NCBI RefSeq assembly: GCF_900101605.1
Contig: NZ_FMUR01000009.1
Span: 62,001 to 126,000, forward strand
Length of the DNA: 64,000 nt
Direction of reading: 5' to 3'
Source: Butyrivibrio hungatei
GTDB taxonomy: Bacteria; Bacillota; Clostridia; Lachnospirales; Lachnospiraceae
Below, in pieces: positions 37,289 to 45,883 of this stretch (its first letter is position 1; every line of letters begins with the position of its first letter). The position numbers and the translations under genes were made by a program. The notes below the pieces were generated by a model that made no database searches, was not told the origin of the DNA, and worked only from the letters and a program-made list of their open reading frames with translations.

Positions 37289-38218
37289 TTACAAAAGATT
37301 AAATTCCTCAAAGCTACCGCTCTGCCTTTTGCTGCGTTCGATAATAACCGCGCAAAGCAGCGTCTTTCCTGCATCGGTAGCCCTCTTTATCCCCTCTTCT
37401 ATATGTTCATCGAGGAAAAGAGCTTTTTCATCGGATGTCCTGTAATCAAGAAGTTTACCGACATACTCAAGCTCCTCTTCCGTCTCCGATGCACCTTCTA
37501 TCATCCTGCCAAAAATGCTTCCAAAATTGACGGAAACATAGTCTTCATATTTTTCTCTGTAACCTTCCGCGAGCTCATATGGATAAAGAAGTCGTCCCAA
37601 CGCGATATCTTCTGCAATTTCCTTGCCGTCTATTTTCGCCTTCTCAAAGAGCTTGTCGTACTCCCTGAAATTGATGAATGTCCTGTCAACACACTCTCTG
37701 TACGCATATCCCGAGCCGCCAATTGAGAACTGTATTGTCCTTGCCATGGTATTTTCATTGAAATCATACAGATATTCAGGGAAGGTCAAAAGAGCTTCTT
37801 CTATACTCCCGTTCTCCTTAAGAATTTTTATCCTGAAGTTCAGCGTCCCGTCCACATCTGCAAGAAAGTTTCGTATTATCTCATATCTTCCGTTGTTTAT
37901 GGTCACATCTATATTCCTAAGACTGTCGCACTGCCTGAGAACGCCGTCGTAGTAATCGATTATGCCGTCGTATACACTTATCTCTTTGAGTGACTTGCAA
38001 TTATGAAAAGCAAAGCCGTAGACAGTCTTTATACTTTCGGGAAGTTGTACGCTTTCAATATCATCTCTTCCCGAAAAAGAATGATTTCCTATTTCCTCAA
38101 CAGCAATACCGTCAATCTCCGCCGGTACCGCAAGTTTCCTGACAGCTCCTTCATATCCGGTTATCGCAATATATTCATGTCCGTCTTTTTTATGGTTCTT
38201 TTTCTCATACAAAAACAT
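37289..38218 (-). CDS. Leucine-rich-repeat protein (BspA/LRR_5 type)
   Basis: This 309-residue protein has no signal peptide. Residues about 15-140 show BspA-type repeats (KLAVPAEIDGIAVEEIGNHSF, SVQLPESIKTVYGFAFHNC, LKEISVYDG). The C-terminal half (about 150-300) is not repeat-like and is charged and helical (FREYDKLFEKAKIDGKEIA). It is the first gene of the LRR-vWA-MoxR cluster, ending 15 bases before the vWA start. LRR modules usually bind proteins; here it may supply the recognition part of the complex, which is inference. Confidence 0.85.
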   Translation of the reverse strand: MFLYEKKNHKKDGHEYIAITGYEGAVRKLAVPAEIDGIAVEEIGNHSFSGRDDIESVQLPESIKTVYGFAFHNCKSLKEISVYDGIIDYYDGVLRQCDSLRNIDVTINNGRYEIIRNFLADVDGTLNFRIKILKENGSIEEALLTFPEYLYDFNENTMARTIQFSIGGSGYAYRECVDRTFINFREYDKLFEKAKIDGKEIAEDIALGRLLYPYELAEGYREKYEDYVSVNFGSIFGRMIEGASETEEELEYVGKLLDYRTSDEKALFLDEHIEEGIKRATDAGKTLLCAVIIERSKRQSGSFEEFNLL

Positions 38219-38299
38219 TTCGTTTTCATGTTCCTTCCTACACTATTCGAAGTTTACCAAAACCACTGCCACAGTGCAACAAGGCAAGGGGGAGGTGAC

Positions 38300-38440
38300 G
38301 GTGGTGACATGGGGACGGAGCAGACAGGGGGAGGGTGGTGACAGGGGGACGGAGCAGGTGACACCTCGTACCGAGGTGTCACCTGCTCCGTCCCCCTGTC
38401 ACCACCCTCCCCCTGTCTGCTCCGTCCCCATGTCACCACC
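38300..38440. repeat. 141-bp perfect palindrome built from GGTGACAGGGGGACGGAG-type repeats
   Basis: The left arm (38300-38368) and right arm (38372-38440) are exact reverse complements over 69 bases with a 3-base loop TAC; I checked every position. Each arm contains GTGACATGGGGACGGAGCA, GACAGGGGGAGGGTG and GTGACAGGGGGACGGAGCA, then GGTGACACCTCG at the tip. It lies between the divergent LRR gene and araR. The same core recurs at 41377-41512. I recall similar GACAGGGGGACGG hairpins as dispersed REP-like elements in several phyla, linked to RAYT transposases; none is present here. Confidence 0.92.
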
Positions 38441-38535
38441 CTTTCTCTCCCTCCTTGACTCCCCCACACTTATGACTTATATATGTATTTACAACCAAAA
38501 AATTATAGTTCACTGACAATAAGGAGAACTTTCAC

Positions 38536-39630
38536 ATGAATAATAAAAAATCAGCTTCGCTTAAATATCAGCAGATAGAGGAAGAACTAAAGCAACTTAT
38601 CTTAGAAGAACAGATTAAACCCGGAGAAAAAATGCCGTCCGAAAATGTACTTACCGCAAAGTATGGCGTTAGCCGCCAGACAGTCAGAAAGGCAATCTCA
38701 AACCTGATAAACGAAGGTTTCGTGTACGCAGTTCAAGGAAGTGGAACATTCTGCTCGGATGCATCAAGATTCAAAAAGGACTCAAAGGATATCGCCGTTG
38801 TGATGACATATCTTTCGGACTACATTTTTCCGAAGGTCATAAGCGGTATCGATTCCGTTCTTTCAGAAAACGGATACAGCATTGTTCTTAAAAATACCAA
38901 CAACTCAAGGACAAGAGAAATACAATGTCTTGAAAATCTTATTGAAAAAAACATCGACGGAATAATAATAGAGCCCAGTAAGAGCAATGTCTTTTGCAAG
39001 CACAAATATCTGTATGACAGGCTTGATTCCTACGGCATCCCCTACATCTTCATTCAGGGTGCGTACTCTGTCATGGAGGATAAGCCGCACGTGATAATGG
39101 ACGATGAAAAGGGCGCATACCTTCTGACCGAACACCTGATAAAGCTCGGGCACAGGAACATCCTCGGCGTATTTAAAAGCGACGATACACAGGGACAAAA
39201 CAGGCACAAAGGCTACGCCAAAGCTCTCGCAAAAGAAGGCATCGCCTACGATCCGGAGAATGTCATCTGGTTCTATACGGAAGACCGCGCCGTTCACCCA
39301 TATACAACTCTTCAGAAAATGATACGAAGCGGCAAAAAAGTTGATGCGATCGTTGCCTACAATGACCAGATAGCCTTTCACCTTATCAAGGCCATCCGCG
39401 AACTCGGGCTTAAAGTCCCCGAAGATATCTCAATTACAGGTTATGACAACTCGCAAACATCGACTAACACTGATATTACCCTTACGACCATAGTTCACCC
39501 TCAGCAAGAACTCGGCAAAATTGCCGCAGAAGCCCTGCTAAAGATGATCCACGGCGAGGAAGTTGACAAAAAGATTGTCATCGAACCTAAGCTCATCACC
39601 GGAAACTCCTGTAAAAACAGGGCTATTTAG
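38536..39630 (+). CDS. araR: Arabinose repressor AraR (GntR HTH + LacI-type sensor)
   Basis: This 364-residue protein has an N-terminal GntR winged helix (about 8-76, LKQLILEEQIKPGEKMPSEN, YGVSRQTVRKAISNLI) joined to a periplasmic-binding-protein-like sensor (about 85-360, IAVVMTYLSDYIFPKVISG, GITGYDNS-like SITGYDNSQTSTN). That chimera is the AraR arrangement known from Bacillus subtilis, where arabinose releases it from DNA. The L-arabinose isomerase gene follows 158 bases downstream with an AraR-like palindrome between. AAGGAG precedes the ATG. Confidence 0.93.
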   Translation: MNNKKSASLKYQQIEEELKQLILEEQIKPGEKMPSENVLTAKYGVSRQTVRKAISNLINEGFVYAVQGSGTFCSDASRFKKDSKDIAVVMTYLSDYIFPKVISGIDSVLSENGYSIVLKNTNNSRTREIQCLENLIEKNIDGIIIEPSKSNVFCKHKYLYDRLDSYGIPYIFIQGAYSVMEDKPHVIMDDEKGAYLLTEHLIKLGHRNILGVFKSDDTQGQNRHKGYAKALAKEGIAYDPENVIWFYTEDRAVHPYTTLQKMIRSGKKVDAIVAYNDQIAFHLIKAIRELGLKVPEDISITGYDNSQTSTNTDITLTTIVHPQQELGKIAAEALLKMIHGEEVDKKIVIEPKLITGNSCKNRAI

Positions 39631-39683
39631 GAAAACACTGATCTAATTATTTTTTTCTTGGAATCAAAGTTTACAACTTGACC

Positions 39684-39699
39684 ACTCGTACGTACAAGT
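39684..39699 (+). promoter_or_regulatory. AraR operator upstream of araA
   Basis: ACTCGTACGTACAAGT is a 16-base palindrome with one mismatched pair (perfect would be ACTTGTACGTACAAGT). It closely matches the Bacillus AraR site built around TTGTACGTACAA. It is 90 bases upstream of the araA ATG, where a promoter is expected, so repression of araA by AraR is likely. Confidence 0.85.
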
Positions 39700-39788
39700 T
39701 TGAAAATCATATTATAAACGTATTGTCTTTTTTGTGAGAAGGGAAAGCAATACATGGGGTAAACGCTATATATTAAGGAGGGTTACAT

Positions 39789-41285
39789 ATGATTCAAACA
39801 AAAACGTACAAGTTCTGGTTCTGCACAGGTTCTCAGGATCTTTATGGGGATGAAGTCCTGAGACATGTTGCGAATCATTCAAAAGAGATTGTTGAAGAGC
39901 TCAACAAGTCAGGCATACTTCCGTTCGAAGTTGTCTGGAAACCTGTTCTTATAACAAATCAACTTATCAGACAGACTTTCAACGAGGCGAATGCCGATGA
40001 GACTTGCGCAGGTGTGATCACTTGGATGCACACGTTTTCACCCGCAAAATCATGGATTCTCGGTCTTCAGGAATACAGAAAGCCTCTCTTACACTTGCAC
40101 ACTCAGTACAATGAAGAAATTCCTTACGATACCATCGATATGGATTTCATGAACGAAAACCAGGCTGCACACGGTGACAGGGAATATGGACACATCGTAA
40201 GCAGAATGGGCATCGAGCGCAAAGTTATCGCAGGCTATTGGAAAGACAACGAAGTAAGAAACAGGATTGCATCCTGGATGAGAACCGCTGTCGGCGTTAT
40301 GGAATCAAGTCACATCAGAGTAATGCGTGTTGCCGACAACATGAGAAACGTTGCCGTTACCGAGGGCGATAAGGTCGAAGCTCAGATCAAATTCGGCTGG
40401 GAAGTCGACACATATCCTGTAAATGAGATTGCAGACAGTGTCGCATCCGTGAGTGCTTCCGACGTAAACGCTCTTCTCGATGAGTATTATGACAAATACG
40501 AGATCATCCTTGACGGAAGAGATCCCGAGGAATTCAAGAAACACGTTGCCGTTCAGGCTCAGATTGAGCTTGGCTTTGAAAGATTTCTTGAGGAAAAGAA
40601 CTATCAGGCAATCGTTACACACTTCGGCGACCTCGGCTCACTCGGCCAGCTTCCCGGACTTGCAATCCAGAGGCTCATGGAAAAAGGCTACGGCTTTGGC
40701 GCAGAGGGCGACTGGAAAGTTGCGGCAATGGTACGCCTTATGAAGATAATGACTTCCGGCATGAAAGATGCAAAGGGCACTTCAATGCTTGAAGACTATA
40801 CATATAACCTTGTAAGGGGAAAAGAAGGAATACTTGAAGCCCATATGCTTGAGATATGCCCGACTATCGCAGACGGTCCTATCAGCATCAGGGTTAAACC
40901 GCTTTCAATGGGTGACAGAGAAGATCCCGCAAGGCTTGTATTTACTTCAAAAGAAGGCAAAGGTATTGCCACATCACTTATAGACCTCGGCAACAGATTC
41001 CGCCTTATCATCAACGAAGTTGAATGTAAAAAGACAGAAAAGCCCATGCCTAACCTTCCGGTTGCAACTGCTTATTGGACACCTTATCCGGATCTTTACA
41101 CAGGAGCCGAAGCATGGATACTTGCAGGCGGCGCACACCACACAGCATTCTCCTATGACCTTACCGCAGATCAGATGGCCGATTGGGCTGAAATGATGGG
41201 GATTGAAGCCGTAATAATTGATAAGAACACTTCCATACCGTCGTTTAAGAGAGATCTTAAACTCGGTGAAGTATTCTATAGATAA
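39789..41285 (+). CDS. araA: L-arabinose isomerase AraA
   Basis: This 498-residue cytosolic enzyme converts L-arabinose to L-ribulose. The N-terminus YKFWFCTGSQDLYGDEVLRH, the LHLHTQYNEEIPY stretch, GFGAEGDWKVAAMVR and the C-terminal AGGAHHTAFS are family signatures, and the length matches the family (about 495-500). AAGGAGG lies just upstream of the ATG. araB and araD are not in the window, so the gene stands alone under AraR control, followed by a clear terminator. Confidence 0.98.
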   Translation: MIQTKTYKFWFCTGSQDLYGDEVLRHVANHSKEIVEELNKSGILPFEVVWKPVLITNQLIRQTFNEANADETCAGVITWMHTFSPAKSWILGLQEYRKPLLHLHTQYNEEIPYDTIDMDFMNENQAAHGDREYGHIVSRMGIERKVIAGYWKDNEVRNRIASWMRTAVGVMESSHIRVMRVADNMRNVAVTEGDKVEAQIKFGWEVDTYPVNEIADSVASVSASDVNALLDEYYDKYEIILDGRDPEEFKKHVAVQAQIELGFERFLEEKNYQAIVTHFGDLGSLGQLPGLAIQRLMEKGYGFGAEGDWKVAAMVRLMKIMTSGMKDAKGTSMLEDYTYNLVRGKEGILEAHMLEICPTIADGPISIRVKPLSMGDREDPARLVFTSKEGKGIATSLIDLGNRFRLIINEVECKKTEKPMPNLPVATAYWTPYPDLYTGAEAWILAGGAHHTAFSYDLTADQMADWAEMMGIEAVIIDKNTSIPSFKRDLKLGEVFYR

Positions 41286-41303
41286 CCACACCCTCTTTTT
41301 CAG

Positions 41304-41341
41304 AAAGGGAAACACTGAATCATCAGCGTTTCCCTTTTTTT
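41304..41341 (+). terminator. Terminator of araA
   Basis: AAAGGGAAACaCTGA and TCAGcGTTTCCCTTT pair with one mismatch around a 4-base loop and are followed by a run of T. It lies about 19 bases past the araA stop. Confidence 0.92.
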
Positions 41342-41376
41342 GAATTGGTTACAGGGGGAGCAGACAGGGAGACGGT

Positions 41377-41512
41377 GGTGACAGGGGGACGGAGCATTTG
41401 GTGACAGGGGGACGGAGCATTTGGTGACAGGGGGACGGAGCATTTGGTGACAGGGGGACGGAGCATTTGACACCTCAGTACGAGGTGTCAACTGCTCCGT
41501 CCCCCTGTCACC
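41377..41512. repeat. Four 23-bp tandem repeats plus an inverted copy (REP-like block)
   Basis: Four identical 23-base units, each GGTGACAGGGGGACGGAGCA plus TTT, run at 41377, 41400, 41423 and 41446. They are followed by a small hairpin GACACCTC-AGTAC-GAGGTGTC (41469-41489) and one inverted unit (41490-41512) differing only by one base from the direct units. A degenerate partial unit precedes (41350-41376). The block lies between the convergent araA and lipid kinase genes. Core sequence and hairpin tip are shared with the palindrome at 38300-38440. Confidence 0.93.
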
Positions 41513-41521
41513 ACATCTTCC

Positions 41522-42427
41522 TTATGTATACTTTGTCCGTATAGTTATAGCCTTCTCTATGACAGATACATCCGTCTCCTTATACGATCCGCCAAATTCA
41601 CCGTCAAGCGTCCACTCTACATCTTCCGTAGCTTTGAATGTAACATGCTTAACCTGCTTGTATGTAAGATACGGATTATCCGGTGATTTCATCGCAAGTG
41701 CGGAAATTATTGAATTAAATTCAACAAGATTCTTTGGTGCATGGATAAGAATAAGCTCCATCTGTCCGTCATCCTGCTGTATCAGCTCATCTCCAAAAAG
41801 AGTCATTCCCGCAACAGACGATGAATTGCTCACTGCTCCAAAGACATAATCACCGCTTTCTTTTACGCCGTCAGCCTCAATCTCCATGTGGCAGCTGTAT
41901 CCGATGTTCTGCGGAAGTTCAGCGATGGCACTGAGTATGTATGCCGCGTAGCCAAGAACATTTTTTAACTCCTGATCCGTTGCATAACTCACTTTCGAAA
42001 AAGCTCCGAATGCCGCAACATAATTAAAATACGTGCCATTCATCTTTCCCACATCGTAACTGAACGGTTTTCCGTCTACCGCTGCCTCGATAGCTCTTGC
42101 TCTCACTCCGGGTATTCCAAGACCTTTGGCAAAATCATTGGTGCTTCCCGCAGGGATATATGACAAAACAGGTTTGTTCTTCATCCGCATTATTGAATTG
42201 ACCACATGATTAAGCGTACCGTCGCCGCCGCTGCACAGTATGGCATCTACCCTGCCGTCATACTGATATATGATAGATTCCGAGGTTATACCATCCTCAG
42301 GCAAAATAGGAAACACAACCGGCTCATATCCTGCCTTTGCAAACCTCGTCACAATATCCATAGTATAATTTCCTGCTTTTCCAACCCCCGCAGTTTTATT
42401 TATCAAAATAAGAACTCTTTTCTCCAT
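41522..42427 (-). CDS. Diacylglycerol/lipid kinase family protein (YegS/DgkB type)
   Basis: This 301-residue protein shows the DAGK catalytic pattern: ILINKTAGVGKAG at the N-terminus, ILCSGGDGTLNHVVN (GGDGT nucleotide loop) and YIPAGSTNDFAKGLGIP. The C-terminal beta domain (VEWTLDGEFGGSYKET) is the usual second lobe. It probably phosphorylates diacylglycerol or a related lipid at the membrane. It starts 24 bases after the DHFR stop and is probably co-transcribed with it, a link whose meaning is not obvious. Confidence 0.92.
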   Translation of the reverse strand: MEKRVLILINKTAGVGKAGNYTMDIVTRFAKAGYEPVVFPILPEDGITSESIIYQYDGRVDAILCSGGDGTLNHVVNSIMRMKNKPVLSYIPAGSTNDFAKGLGIPGVRARAIEAAVDGKPFSYDVGKMNGTYFNYVAAFGAFSKVSYATDQELKNVLGYAAYILSAIAELPQNIGYSCHMEIEADGVKESGDYVFGAVSNSSSVAGMTLFGDELIQQDDGQMELILIHAPKNLVEFNSIISALAMKSPDNPYLTYKQVKHVTFKATEDVEWTLDGEFGGSYKETDVSVIEKAITIRTKYT

Positions 42428-42451
42428 AGGCGTCTCACCCCATTAACACTT

Positions 42452-42940
42452 TTATTTCTTTTTGTATGTCCTGTATGTATATGTTATGTCGAAATAAACC
42501 TGTTCCTCACTCTCATCGACAAGCTCCCAGTCAGGATTTTCATCAAGATTTGGAAAAAAACTGTCTGCCTGATATTCCTTATCGATAAAAGTGACAATAG
42601 CCGTATCGCACTCATCAATAAATTCATTATACACGCTTGTTCCGCCAATGATAAATATATCATCGGAAGGAATATCTTTTATAAGCTCATAAAGCTCTTC
42701 CTTATTGTGCGCCACAACGGCATCCTTTACTTCATAATCCTCCTTTGTAGAAAGAATAATATTGTTTCTTCCGGGAAGAACGGCTTTTCGAGGAAACGTC
42801 TCAAGAGTTTTCCTTCCATATACGATAGTTTTTCCCATTGTTAAATTCTTAAAATTCTGCTGATCTGCTCTTATACTTACCAAAAGACGTCCCTGATATC
42901 CTATGGCCCAATTTTTATCAACTGCTACTATTGCTTTCAT
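42452..42940 (-). CDS. folA: Dihydrofolate reductase
   Basis: This 162-residue enzyme reduces dihydrofolate with NADPH, regenerating the cofactor used by thymidylate synthase. Family marks are AIVAVDKNWAIGYQGRLLVS, ADQQNFKNLTMGKTIVYGRKT, FPRKAVLPGRNNIILS and IFIIGGTSVYNEF. GGAGGAAA lies before the ATG. The thymidylate synthase gene at 45884-46735 is nearby but on the other strand and not in the same operon. Confidence 0.96.
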   Translation of the reverse strand: MKAIVAVDKNWAIGYQGRLLVSIRADQQNFKNLTMGKTIVYGRKTLETFPRKAVLPGRNNIILSTKEDYEVKDAVVAHNKEELYELIKDIPSDDIFIIGGTSVYNEFIDECDTAIVTFIDKEYQADSFFPNLDENPDWELVDESEEQVYFDITYTYRTYKKK

Positions 42941-42960
42941 ATTTTCCTCCTACAATACAG

Positions 42961-42990
42961 TAAAGGGCTGCAACATATTCATTGCAGCCC
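42961..42990 (-). terminator. Terminator hairpin after the DUF3048 gene
   Basis: GGGCTGCAA and TTGCAGCCC form a perfect 9-base stem with an 8-base loop about 20 bases past the stop at 43010. The minus-strand side continues TTTAC, and the plus-strand side has a T-run slightly further away. Confidence 0.72.
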
Positions 42991-43009
42991 TCATAGTTTT
43001 TTTAATTTA

Positions 43010-44137
43010 TTACTTTACAGTAAGTGAATCCCATGTATCAGCCGGAACAAGTGTGATATATGTCTTACCTGTGTTGATCTGAATCTCTTTACCATTTTCA
43101 TCATAATACTTGGTTACATGATTATCGCCATCTTTTACCCAAGTAATATCTTTGGCAACGCCGTTTGTAATGTACCATCCAGGCTGTCCTGCTGCGATAC
43201 AGTTATAAATAAGATAACCGTGCTCATCATACTGATGGAAATCACATTTCTGAATGAGTACATTCTTGAAGCTGAGAGGCTCGTTATCCTCTCCGTCCTC
43301 GTGACGTGAACCGTACTCATAGTACTCATATTCCTTAGTCTCGTCATTATACTTAAGTGTTGAAGTATTGTGCCAGAAAGGAAGTGAAATCTCTGTTGCG
43401 GGATAAGTCCTCTCATAAACCTTTGTAAGATCTACTTCTTTGCCGTAAGGAGCAAAGTTGAAGTGACTTCCTTCATTCTTATACTGTGTATAATTCTTTG
43501 AATACTCAGGATCTGAAGACTTACTTGAGAAGTTCTTATCAAGGTCTCCCTTGCAAACATACTCTGTAAATTCTCTGGGCTTTCCGTTCTTTACTCTCTG
43601 GAATGTTCCTGAGAAGTGCTGAGCCCAAGGGTTCTTCAGATACTCATCAATGTAGAAAGGACCGCCGTCATGGCAAAGTACCGCATTCCACTCACCTGCA
43701 AGAAGGATATTTGTAGGACGTGTACTTCTTACGCTTCCCATCTGTTCAATCTTATCCCAGTCCTTAACGATACACATAAGTCTGGTAATTCTGTCATTCT
43801 GTGTACTGTTCATAAGCTCGTAGACAACATCAGCCTCTGATGTTCCAAAATGAGGAAGAGCTGTCTTCTCATTATCTACCATAACCGCAACGGGACGCTG
43901 ATCCTTGAGTTCTTCACTTATAGGTTCACCTGTGATCTCACTGAGGTACATTCCTTCCGGAACCTCAAAGTTCTCCGCTTCTTCTGAAGAAGCTTCTGAA
44001 GAAGCCTCTACTGCAACATCTTCAACCGAAACAGAAAGTGAAGAATCGTCAGCTCCCTTATCTTTTCCACAAGCTACAACGGAAAAAGCCATAGCTGTGC
44101 ACATTGCAATCGCAATAAATTTTTCCCTTTTTTTCAT
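43010..44137 (-). CDS. DUF3048 domain lipoprotein (YerB-like)
   Basis: This lipoprotein of about 375 residues begins MKKREKFIAIAMCTAMAFSVVACGKD with a lipobox. A Ser/Glu-rich linker (VEASSEASSEEAENFEV) leads to the DUF3048 region (about 70-370): EEL-type LKDQRPVAVMVDNEKTALPH, ADVVYELMNSTQNDRITRLM, GSVRSTRPTNI and YHNTSTL-like FWHNTSTLKYND. DUF3048 proteins are surface lipoproteins of Firmicutes of unknown role. I prefer ATG 44137, preceded by GGGAGATG, over a start three codons upstream. Monocistronic, with a terminator downstream. Confidence 0.93.
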   Translation of the reverse strand: MKKREKFIAIAMCTAMAFSVVACGKDKGADDSSLSVSVEDVAVEASSEASSEEAENFEVPEGMYLSEITGEPISEELKDQRPVAVMVDNEKTALPHFGTSEADVVYELMNSTQNDRITRLMCIVKDWDKIEQMGSVRSTRPTNILLAGEWNAVLCHDGGPFYIDEYLKNPWAQHFSGTFQRVKNGKPREFTEYVCKGDLDKNFSSKSSDPEYSKNYTQYKNEGSHFNFAPYGKEVDLTKVYERTYPATEISLPFWHNTSTLKYNDETKEYEYYEYGSRHEDGEDNEPLSFKNVLIQKCDFHQYDEHGYLIYNCIAAGQPGWYITNGVAKDITWVKDGDNHVTKYYDENGKEIQINTGKTYITLVPADTWDSLTVK

Positions 44138-44254
44138 AGTAAACATCTCCCAATTTTTTCTTAGCTAATTAAGTCAATGCAATTATTTTACCAAATATCG
44201 GCTATTTTTTCCACAAAGAAATTATGATATGCTAAATGAAAAGGGGGAAACGCC

Positions 44255-45859
44255 ATGAAACTTACCTTTATAGGTGCTGACCACGAAGTTACGGGCAGTT
44301 GCCATTTACTTTCCGCTTGTGGAAAAAATATTCTTATAGATTATGGAATGGAACAGGGCAAAGATTATTTTGAGAATGTCCCGATTCCGGTTTCGGCACC
44401 CGAGATTGATTATGTATTTCTCACCCACGCTCATGTGGATCATTCGGGTAATCTTCCTCTTTTATACTCCAAAGGTTTCAGGGGAAAAATATTTTCAACC
44501 GACGCGACCTGCGATCTGTGCAACATAATGCTCAGAGACTGCGCTCATATCCAGATGCAGGAAGCCGAATGGCGCAACAGAAAAGCCAAACGAAACAAAG
44601 ATATAACGCAGATTGAGCCTTCATATTCCATGGAAGATGCGGAAAAGACGATAAAGTCTTTTATTCCGTGCAAATATGGCGATGAGATCACTGTCTGCGA
44701 CGGAATAAAGATACGCTTCACCGACATCGGTCACCTTCTCGGCTCGGCCAGCATTGAAGTTTGGATCACGGAAAAAAATATCAGCAAAAAAATTGTCTTT
44801 TCAGGCGATATCGGAAATAAAGCCCAGCCGCTTATCAAAGATCCCGAGTTTACCGCTTCGGCAGACTATGTCCTCATGGAATCGACCTACGGAGACAGGG
44901 TTCACTCTACGGAAAGACCTGATTATATAAAAGAACTGTCGGAGATTCTCGACAGAACTTTTGCAAGAGGCGGAAATGTTGTCATCCCCTCTTTTGCCGT
45001 CGGAAGAACTCAGGAAATGCTCTACTTTATCAGGAAGATAAAAAAGGACAGACTCGTAAAGTCTCTTCCCGATTTCCCGGTATTTGTGGACAGTCCGCTT
45101 GCGGTCGAAGCAACCGAGATATTTAACGAAAACCGCTATGAATGTTACGATGAAGAGGCTATGGAGCTTGTTAAACGCAGGATAAATCCCATAACTTTTC
45201 CGGGGCTTAATCTTGCCATCACGACCGAAGAATCAAGAGCCATAAACGAAGATTCCGAGCCGAAGGTAATAATCTCGGCATCAGGCATGTGCGAAGCAGG
45301 CCGTATAAGACACCACTTAAAGCACAATCTCTGGAGAGAAGAATGTACCGTTCTTTTCGTCGGATATCAATCCGTAGGCACTACGGGAAGGGCAATAATC
45401 GACGGCGCCGAGCAGATAAAGCTCTTTGGCGAAACCGTAGATGTCAAAGCCGATATCTGCAAACTTGAAGGACTCTCGGGACACGCAGATAAAAACGGAC
45501 TTATCGAATGGATAAACGGCTTTAACGAAAAGCGCCCCAAAAAAGTTTTCGTCGTGCACGGTGAAGACAGCGTCTGCAGCTCTTTTGCCAAACTTCTCAG
45601 AGACGATTACGGTTTTGATGCCTACGCGCCTTACAGCGGAACAGAGTTTGACCTTGTGTCAGGAACCTTCATAAAAGAAGCCGTCCCTGTTCCCAAAAAG
45701 AGCAAAGAGGCCACTCTCGTATCCGATGTCTACGCAAGACTCAAGGCAGCCGGAGCAAGGCTTGTCGGCATAATCGCAAAGAGCGAAGGTATGACAAACA
45801 AAGACAAAGCAAAATTTGCGGACCAGATAATCGCATTGTGCGACAAATGGGGAAAGTAA
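44255..45859 (+). CDS. Beta-CASP metallo-beta-lactamase fold RNase-like protein
   Basis: This 534-residue protein has the metallo-beta-lactamase motif FLTHAHVDHSGNLP (HxHxDH), a second ligand region DIGHLLGSASIEV and a beta-CASP insert ending in ISASGMCEAGRIRHHL, with C-terminal HADKNGLIEWI and VFVVHGEDS. This is the YSH1/CPSF-like group annotated as exonucleases of the metallo-beta-lactamase superfamily involved in RNA processing. A helical tail (about 465-534) extends beyond the core. It is followed 24 bases later by thyA in the same direction. GGGGGAAA precedes the ATG. Confidence 0.93.
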   Translation: MKLTFIGADHEVTGSCHLLSACGKNILIDYGMEQGKDYFENVPIPVSAPEIDYVFLTHAHVDHSGNLPLLYSKGFRGKIFSTDATCDLCNIMLRDCAHIQMQEAEWRNRKAKRNKDITQIEPSYSMEDAEKTIKSFIPCKYGDEITVCDGIKIRFTDIGHLLGSASIEVWITEKNISKKIVFSGDIGNKAQPLIKDPEFTASADYVLMESTYGDRVHSTERPDYIKELSEILDRTFARGGNVVIPSFAVGRTQEMLYFIRKIKKDRLVKSLPDFPVFVDSPLAVEATEIFNENRYECYDEEAMELVKRRINPITFPGLNLAITTEESRAINEDSEPKVIISASGMCEAGRIRHHLKHNLWREECTVLFVGYQSVGTTGRAIIDGAEQIKLFGETVDVKADICKLEGLSGHADKNGLIEWINGFNEKRPKKVFVVHGEDSVCSSFAKLLRDDYGFDAYAPYSGTEFDLVSGTFIKEAVPVPKKSKEATLVSDVYARLKAAGARLVGIIAKSEGMTNKDKAKFADQIIALCDKWGK

Positions 45860-45883
45860 TCATATAAATTCAGGAGGAACGGT

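Noticed and set aside
38254..38516. Open frames of 71 and 80 codons on both strands over the GACAGGGGG repeat
   Set aside because: They arise from the palindrome itself, are rich in Pro/Ser/Cys or Gly/Arg repeats, and have no ribosome site.
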